Positions 58,265 through 64,000 of a stretch of DNA of 64,000 bases are shown piece after piece. The stretch is from Saururus chinensis (taxonomy: Eukaryota > Streptophyta > Magnoliopsida > Piperales > Saururaceae), in NCBI GenBank assembly GCA_035235625.1, contig CP141143.1, positions 33,217,178 to 33,281,177 on the forward strand. Direction: 5' to 3'. The translations under genes were made by a program, and so were the position numbers. The notes below the pieces were generated by a model. That model saw nothing but the letters and a program-made list of their open reading frames with translations, had not been told where the DNA came from and searched no databases. The first letter of the stretch is position 1; each line of letters begins with the position of its first letter.

Positions 58265-58375
58265 CATATCTATCAATTCACGAATTGTAGCATCCTTCCA
58301 TTTGTAAATTTGTACTTCATTCTTGGGTTCCTTACCTCTCATTGCAAAATCTTCATTAGCATCGTGCCCACCAAT
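58265..58375 (-). pseudogene. SAP18 fragment, first exon present
   Basis: After a TTGTAG acceptor the exon encodes IGGHDANEDFAMRGKEPKNE and VQIYKWKDATIRELIDM (37 codons, 111 bp), with a G|GTATAT donor. It matches the SAP18 'GGHH..EDFA.RGKEPKDEVQIYTWKDATLREL' block. Reading frame and splice sites are intact, but the upstream exons with the start codon are not seen, and the FAR1-type gene begins within 900 bp. It therefore appears to be a genomic fragment, not a retrocopy. Confidence 0.92.
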
Positions 58376-59235
58376 CTACAATAAATAGAAAGCATTTATA
58401 CAAAACAACCAAATGACAAAAGGAGAGCTATGTAATATGATTAGTGTGACACTCATCCAAGTTGGATTCATCACCATTTTTTAGAATCTCTACCAAATAA
58501 CTTGGCTTTCTTTTTTTACGAACTTGATTCTAAAGACTAGATTCAATACAAATTGTTACATAGTAGCATCATCCAGGAAAATTACCTCATCTATGTAGCA
58601 AATGTACGAATTATCTTCAACCTTCCAAGATTACATATAACATGACTTAACAAAATGGTACAAAATGTTATCAACATTCTGTGATTGCATATAGCATCAC
58701 TTAGCAAAATGGCAAAAAATATTTTCAACCTCCTACATAAAACATCACTTGAAATTTTAATCAGTAAAAGCTTATAAAAACATAAATAAAACTTCATGTT
58801 CAATTAATAATAAGTGATTAATATCTATTTTTACCTAAATTGGCTTCAGTTGAACCTCAATTGAGGCTCAAGAATCTTCAAGTGGCTTGATTGTATGGGA
58901 AACATACTCACTTCCTGATGCACAATGTAAATAAATTTACAATATCATATTTTGCTAAAACTATCAAAGAAAATGCTAGAGTTAAAAGCAAATGATTGAA
59001 CTTACCTCAAGTAAGTTGGAAAAACTTTCGATACCTCTAGGATTATCTTCGCAAAAAATGAATCCTATAATACATGTCAAAAATTTAGAATTATATAGAA
59101 TACAAAAACACATGTAATTACTTGAGGTGGCTGAAACATTGGGATATGAGGTCCAAGCTGCATTTGAGGCAATTGAGTACATGAGTTAGGAGACTACTGA
59201 GTGATTGGACTTGATTGCTTTTTTTCCTTGTGATG
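58376..59235. other. Spacer between SAP18 fragment and FAR1-type gene
   Basis: Mostly AT-rich non-coding sequence. Near 59115-59210 a minus-strand stretch rich in Pro, Gln, Leu and Met (PQMQLGPHIPMFQPPQ) follows the FAR1-type frame and ends at a GTAATT donor-like site. It may be the 3' end of that gene, because some FRS proteins have such tails. Confidence 0.35.
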
Positions 59236-61554
59236 TCACTCAAGGAAACCGCTCTTCCTCATAGTTGCTTTACCACCACGAGCACGTTTCTCCCATATTT
59301 TTATCCCTGATGCAGCTACCTCAATATTTTGTTCATTGACATCCTTTTCTACTTGGGTCTCATGCATATTTGCAGCCCTATCTTGAAGCTTATTTTGATG
59401 AGTCTGCTTCAATTCCTCATCTATTACTTGGGACATAATTTTAGCTTGAATTATTGTTGTCTTATATGCCACTTCAATATATGTGACAACTCCATGAAGC
59501 TTGTTCCCATAGCCTTATGTGGGTCAATGTCACTAGTTGTTGGAGTTGAATTCATTATGACCTAAACTTTTGCATCTCTTGACCACCGCCTAATTATGTA
59601 TTGAGGAGGGAGCATCTTCACGCATCTATTATCAAACACTTTCAATGAATGGCCGCATAGTATTCCTAAAAATTCAAACTTCTTACAACTGCAAACACCC
59701 GTGTGATCTTGTAAATAAAATGTGACATTGTGTTGACCATTCTTTCCTACAACTTTGAACTCCATTGTAGTTCCTTTCTCTGTATATTCATGAATTTCAC
59801 AATCAAGTGATCTTGATACTCAATTAAAAATATTTCAAAAGCTGTTGGGGTATAAATTTTTGCGGCTTGTGCTAACATTTTAGAGAACATGAGTAATCTA
59901 GGAGTTCTATCCAACATTTTAAAATCAGCTTGTAACTCTTGAAAACATCGATCATCTACTAATCTATCAAAATGATGAAGAAACTCCATGGGATTTATTT
60001 TAGAAGTTACATACCTCCTCAAAATACTATTCATAGATTCATTGCGCTATGTGGACTTTATTCCCGCACAAAAATGATGTCGACCATATGCCATAGCCCA
60101 TTTTTCCTTCTCATGAAACAACTGAAGCAACCAAGGATGATCTTGAGCTGTATATTTTTCAATCATCATATTCCATCCCTCTAAGAACTCCTTTGTTTTA
60201 AACTCAAATATTCATTGTTTTAGAGCTCTTGCAAATGACTAAAACTTTTCAAAAACATGGCTGAGATGTTTAGCTGCATTCTGATATATATGCCATATAC
60301 ATAAGCGATGATGGGTTTCTGGCATAACAACTTGAATAGCTTTAGCCATTGTTGCACATTGGTCTGTAATGATAATAACCGGTTTCTTACCATATATTGC
60401 CACAAGAAAAGTCTCAAGTAACCAAATAAAAGAATCAGCAGTCTCATCATATAATAAGGCAGCCCCAAACATGGTATTTTGTTGATAATGATTTACACCA
60501 GTGAACAATGCACACGACCAATTTATGTTATTAGTTCTATACGTGGTATCAAAGCTGATCACATCCCCAAAATTCTCATAGTCTACTATCATCCTCGCAT
60601 CTGCCCAAAAGATATTAGTTACCAGACTATCTTCATCCAATTGCATTGAGTAGAAGAAAGATAGATTATCCTTTTGTTTTCTTTTAAAGTATTCTAACAA
60701 AGCTGCTGCTTCTCCTTTTTCCATCACCTTTTGATGCTTAGTTCATAAATAATTTTTCAGATCCAATGCAAGAAACTCTACATTTTGTTGACCACTAGCT
60801 TGGCTTGATTGCAAAGCTATAGAATCTTTGGGTTTAATGCCTACACTTGCCATTGAATCAACCACCATAGATTGAGACATACTCATCACTACAACAAAAT
60901 AGAGCATTAGCGACGCTTATTTAAGCATCACTAAAAATATCTATTTGCGACGCTTTTCTTTTCGTCGCAAAAAATAAAATATTAGCAACGCATTTTCATA
61001 TGTGTCGCTAATAGTTATACATTAGCGATACTTTGTAATAAGTGTCACTAATAGATCCTCTATTTGCGACGCTTTATATAACCGTCGCTAAAAGATACAT
61101 ATTTTTTTTTTAAAAAAAGAAAAAAATATAACTATTAGCGACGCTTTTCATAAGCGTCGGTAATAACTTTCTTAATAGCGACACATATAACTAAGCGTCG
61201 CTAATAGGCTGCTATTAGCGACGCTTACAAAAGTGTTCCTAATAGTATTGAATTAAAAAAATATAAATTAGTAGCGACGCTTTTAAATAAGCGTCGCAAA
61301 TACTATATCTAATAGCGACATTTGTTCACAAGCGTCGCTAATAGATTTATTAATTGATTTTATTTAATAAATAAATACTAAAAAATTTATAATAAACTTT
61401 CTAAATATAATATATTTTATTCAATATTTGCTATTTGTATATACAATAAATAAATATTAAGTTTTCCATAAAAACTAGTGTTAATAATTCACTATTTATA
61501 TATAATATAATTTATTTATTAAATTTTATTATTAATTTTAGAATATAATTTATA

Positions 61555-61905
61555 ATAAAAGAGAGAGTGAAGAGAGTGCATTCAAAGAGAGAGGGATCAA
61601 AGAGAGTGGGAGAGGTGAGAGAGAGAGGGAGGAGAGAGAGAAGAGAGAGGGGGAGAAGAGAGAGAGAGGAGAGGGAAGAGAGAGAGAGAGAGAGGAGAGG
61701 GGAGAGAGAGGAGAGGAAGGGGATGGAAGAAAGAGAAATTTTATTTTGATTTTTTTCAAATTTTATTATTTTTTTTATTTTTAAAATAAAAAAATAAAAT
61801 TAAAATACAATACTAATAGCGACGTATAGTGCTAGACGTTGCTATTAGTACATGTATTACCGATGTATAAAATGATATGTCGCTAATACGTGTATTAATA
61901 GCGAC
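61555..61905 (+). repeat. GA-rich microsatellite unit, first copy of a large duplication
   Basis: A purine-only tract (61559-61737) is followed by 'gaaattttattttgattttttt' and 'caatactaatagcgacgtat'. The same order recurs at 61990-62290, so a block of 350-430 bp is duplicated in tandem within the CACTA element. Confidence 0.85.
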
Positions 61906-61989
61906 GTATATAACTATACATCACTATTATTATTTTTATTTAATTCTTTTTTATTTTTAAAAATTAATTTTAAAGAATAAAAAATCTAA

Positions 61990-62290
61990 AAAATTTGAAA
62001 TTAGAGGAGAGAGAGAGGGGAGAGAAGAGAGAGAGAGGAGAGGGGAGAGGGGAGAGAGACAGAGAAAGAGGGGACAGGGGAGAGAGAGAGGAGAGGGGAG
62101 AGAGAGAGATTAGGGGAGGGAAGAGAGAGAGGGGAGGGAAGAGAGATAAATTTTATTTTGATTTTTTTAAAATTTTTATTAATTTTTTTATTTTTAAAAT
62201 AAAAAATAAAATTAAAATATAATACTAATAGCGACATATCTATACGTCGCTATTAGTACATGTATTAGCGACATATACAATTAGCAATGC
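61990..62290 (+). repeat. GA-rich microsatellite unit, second copy
   Basis: Purine tract 62001-62148, then 'aaattttattttgattttttt' and 'taatactaatagcgacatat', the diverged partner of 61555-61905. Confidence 0.85.
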
Positions 62291-62895
62291 TTAAAAGCGT
62301 CGCTAATAGTATTTTTTGTTATAGCATGCGTCTATGTGAATTCAAGAATGGAAACTTTGTTGGTGTCACAACCATGTGATTATGACTTGGCTCAAATTCT
62401 ACAATTTTATACATGTCACCTACAAGCTTGTTAACCATCACAGCTAAACAACCCGATCTTGTTTCTAAACGAGGATTCTTCATCACTCTTTTTCTTTTAT
62501 CTTCAACTCTTTTACCTTCTTACGAACAACAAAATTTTTGCATCCTAATTATGCCATTTTTTTCCATTTCCATCCTCTTTGAATGCAAAATCCAATCCTT
62601 GCACTATAATCATTGTAGAATTTATAAGCCATCTCCTCTGTTGCGAACTCTATTCCAATATTTGGTACTCTTTCTTCTACTTCATAAAAACCTAATTTCC
62701 GACAAGCAGAGTTTACTTGGGTCCCTATTTGAATGTCATTTTGTCCATTACCTTCATTATGCCCATCACATCGAACACTTGACCCCTCTCATGCCATTGC
62801 CCTACACAAGTCCATAAAAATATTTTAAAGAAAAGAAGGGAATATTATGAAAATTTTGAAACTAAGACATTTTATTAGTGTGTAACAAAATACTA

Positions 62896-63060
62896 TAGGG
62901 CAATATTGTAGGAATAATGCTCCAATAGTGTAGCAATATTGTTGCAATGTCGGAGCAATAATGCTCCACCAGTATAGCAATATTGCTCCAAGGTTGTAGC
63001 AATATTACATTTGGGGAACACCTTTGGAGTAATATTATATCAACATTGGAGCAATATACT
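62896..63060. repeat. Palindrome array, right side, first block
   Basis: Variants of GGAGCAATATTGCTCC and 'gtagcaatattgttgc', about eight half-sites or full sites, located just upstream of the FAR1-type gene (in its sense). Confidence 0.85.
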
Positions 63061-63682
63061 AAATCCCTCTCATATGAGAAATCAAATGTAAAAGAATAGG
63101 ACGTACAACTTAATAGGTGAAAGGATATAAAAAATAAATTACAATTCTGCAATCATATTTGCTCAAGTGGCAAAATGGAATTCAATTTTATAGGCAATTA
63201 TTAAACCAAGCTCATTGTTCGACGAAAAGAATGTTTATAATACAAGCAAATAGAACACAATAAAGCACATGATCCTCAAACAACAGCATACAAGAGAAAA
63301 AATAATAATACATATAAATAGATGAGGCTAGTTTAAGATGGCATGGTATTTATTTAGTTAGCAAGTTATTTCATAAAATTAAATTGACAAAATTATGAAC
63401 AAAATGTGAAGGATACCTTGTAAATGATTTGATTCAAGAAAATGAGAGTGCAAACAAATTTTGAAGCTCAAAAAAACATGCACAAAAATTTCAACTTTCT
63501 AAATTGCTTAAAGAATTACAGAGATTGCTTGGCTAAAATTTGATGCAAAATTGGAACATTGAATCAGTAGACTATATTTCCAAAATCTCGTCTAAAACCA
63601 AGCTCCTCATATTTCTATCACGCCAGTCACCTTCACCTATAAGGGTGCACATTGAATCAGTAGACTATATTTTAAATATTGT
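63061..63682. other. AT-rich DNA between palindrome blocks
   Basis: No gene. A phrase 'cattgaatcagtagactatatttt' occurs at about 63556 and again at 63652. Confidence 0.4.
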
Positions 63683-64000
63683 TTGCTCCAAGGTTGGAAC
63701 AATATTGTTCTAAGACTTATATAAATTAAAAACATCAAAATCAGTGAACATTTCAGGTTGGAGCAATATTACTCCAAGGTTGAAGTAATATTGCTACAAG
63801 GTCGGAGCAATATTTCTCTAAGACTTATATAAATTAAAGACATCAAAATCTGCGAACATTTCAGGTTAGAGCAATATTGCTATAACCTTGAAGTAATAAT
63901 GCTCCAAGGTTGTAGCAATATTACTCCAAAATTGATGTAATATTGCTCTAAGGTTAGAGAAATATTGCTTGAACCCTACAACAATATTGCTCCAAGACTT
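63683..64000. repeat. Palindrome array, right side, second block, runs off the window
   Basis: Repeated GGAGCAATATTRCTCC-type sites with a repeated linker 'aagacttatataaattaaa(g/a)acatcaaaatc'. It is still going at the last base, so its end and that of any element it bounds are outside this window. Confidence 0.9.

Larger units (their letters stand above)
60887..62324. mobile_element. Non-autonomous CACTA element in the FAR1-type exon (duplication cat)
   Basis: Starts CACTACAACAAAATAGAG and ends TATTTTTTGTTATAG, flanked by cat at 60884-60886 and 62325-62327. The right end lacks the last TG of the usual TAGTG. Removing it rejoins the host codons R-R-M|S-M-S. Many TTAGCGACGC subterminal motifs occur in opposite orientation near the two ends, as in En/Spm-type elements. 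The inside holds two GA-rich blocks and no transposase. Confidence 0.88.
59236..62798 (-). pseudogene. FAR1/FRS-type (MULE-derived) transposase gene, broken
   Basis: Read from 62798 downward: an N-terminal FAR1 DNA-binding domain (VPNIGIEFATEEMAYKFYND…; RSGCLAVMVNKLV; EPSHNH), interrupted by a CACTA element, then SVGIKPK-like and ALLEYFKRKQKDNLSFFYSM. The MULE transposase core follows (NIFWADARM, GDVISFDTTYRTNN, FGAALLYDETADSFIWLLET, IIITDQCATMAKAI, MPETHHRLCIWHIYQN) and the glutamate region RNESMNSILRRYV. A SWIM zinc finger (CSCKKFEFLGILCGH) and a basic tail (WEKRARGGKATMRKSGFLE) end it. It contains a frameshift at an A-run near 62558, another near 59765, and stops at about 62531, 60239, 60199 and 60049. 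FAR1/FRS proteins are domesticated from, or encoded by, Mutator-like elements; flanking palindrome arrays favour a transposon copy. Confidence 0.93.

Noticed and set aside
61550-62237. Arg/Glu-rich and Ser/Leu/Pro-rich open frames
   Set aside because: Translations of the two GA-rich microsatellite blocks inside the CACTA element.

Overview
The window looks like nuclear DNA of a flowering plant with a large, repeat-rich genome. It is built from Ty3/gypsy and Ty1/copia retrotransposons, CACTA, hAT and Mutator-type DNA transposons, and broken pieces of plant host genes with introns. I see no complete host gene, no rRNA or tRNA gene and nothing prokaryotic. The species cannot be named from this.

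Layout. 0-3.6 kb: decayed Ty3/gypsy pol on the minus strand. 3.6-6.5 kb: Sirevirus-like copia LTR and gag remnant. 7.4-10.1 kb: an LTR split by a 2.0-kb solo LTR. 12.2-18.7 kb: a second copia LTR and gag remnant, with a 3.4-kb LTR (called family A here) inserted in the gag zinc knuckle. 18.7-19.0 kb: a hAT-type MITE. 19.0-22.9 kb: pieces of at least three unrelated host genes (selenium-binding protein, U2AF65, ICR/RIP), all on the plus strand, ending at a CACTA-like terminus. 22.9-39.5 kb: a multi-level nest of LTRs in which a copia element, a family A LTR and three solo LTRs interrupt or truncate one another. 39.5-42.8 kb: another family A LTR. 42.8-53.4 kb: a nearly complete Tekay-type chromovirus on the minus strand (two LTRs, PBS, PPT, gag, protease, RT, RNase H, integrase, chromodomain). 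It is disabled by stops, frameshifts, changed integrase catalytic residues and a solo LTR inside gag. 55.4-64.0 kb: arrays of the palindrome GGAGCAATATTGCTCC flank a receptor-kinase fragment, three SAP18 exons and a FAR1/MULE-type transposase gene. All three genes are on the minus strand, and a CACTA element sits in the transposase exon.

Insertions were resolved by reading TG..CA ends and target-site duplications directly: acaaa, cattg, tatag, catga/cttga, gcgct/gtact, gttga and ttaat for LTR elements; an 8-bp duplication for the hAT MITE; 3 bp for the CACTA element. In four cases removing the insert rejoins the interrupted coding or repeat sequence.

Most interesting: (1) the 55.4-64 kb block, which may be a FAR1-type Mutator element that has taken up host gene fragments between palindrome arrays; (2) the same-strand gene-fragment cluster at 19-23 kb; (3) two sequence modules shared by LTRs of different families, one in U3 and one hairpin near the 3' part. 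These are readings by eye; no search was run.
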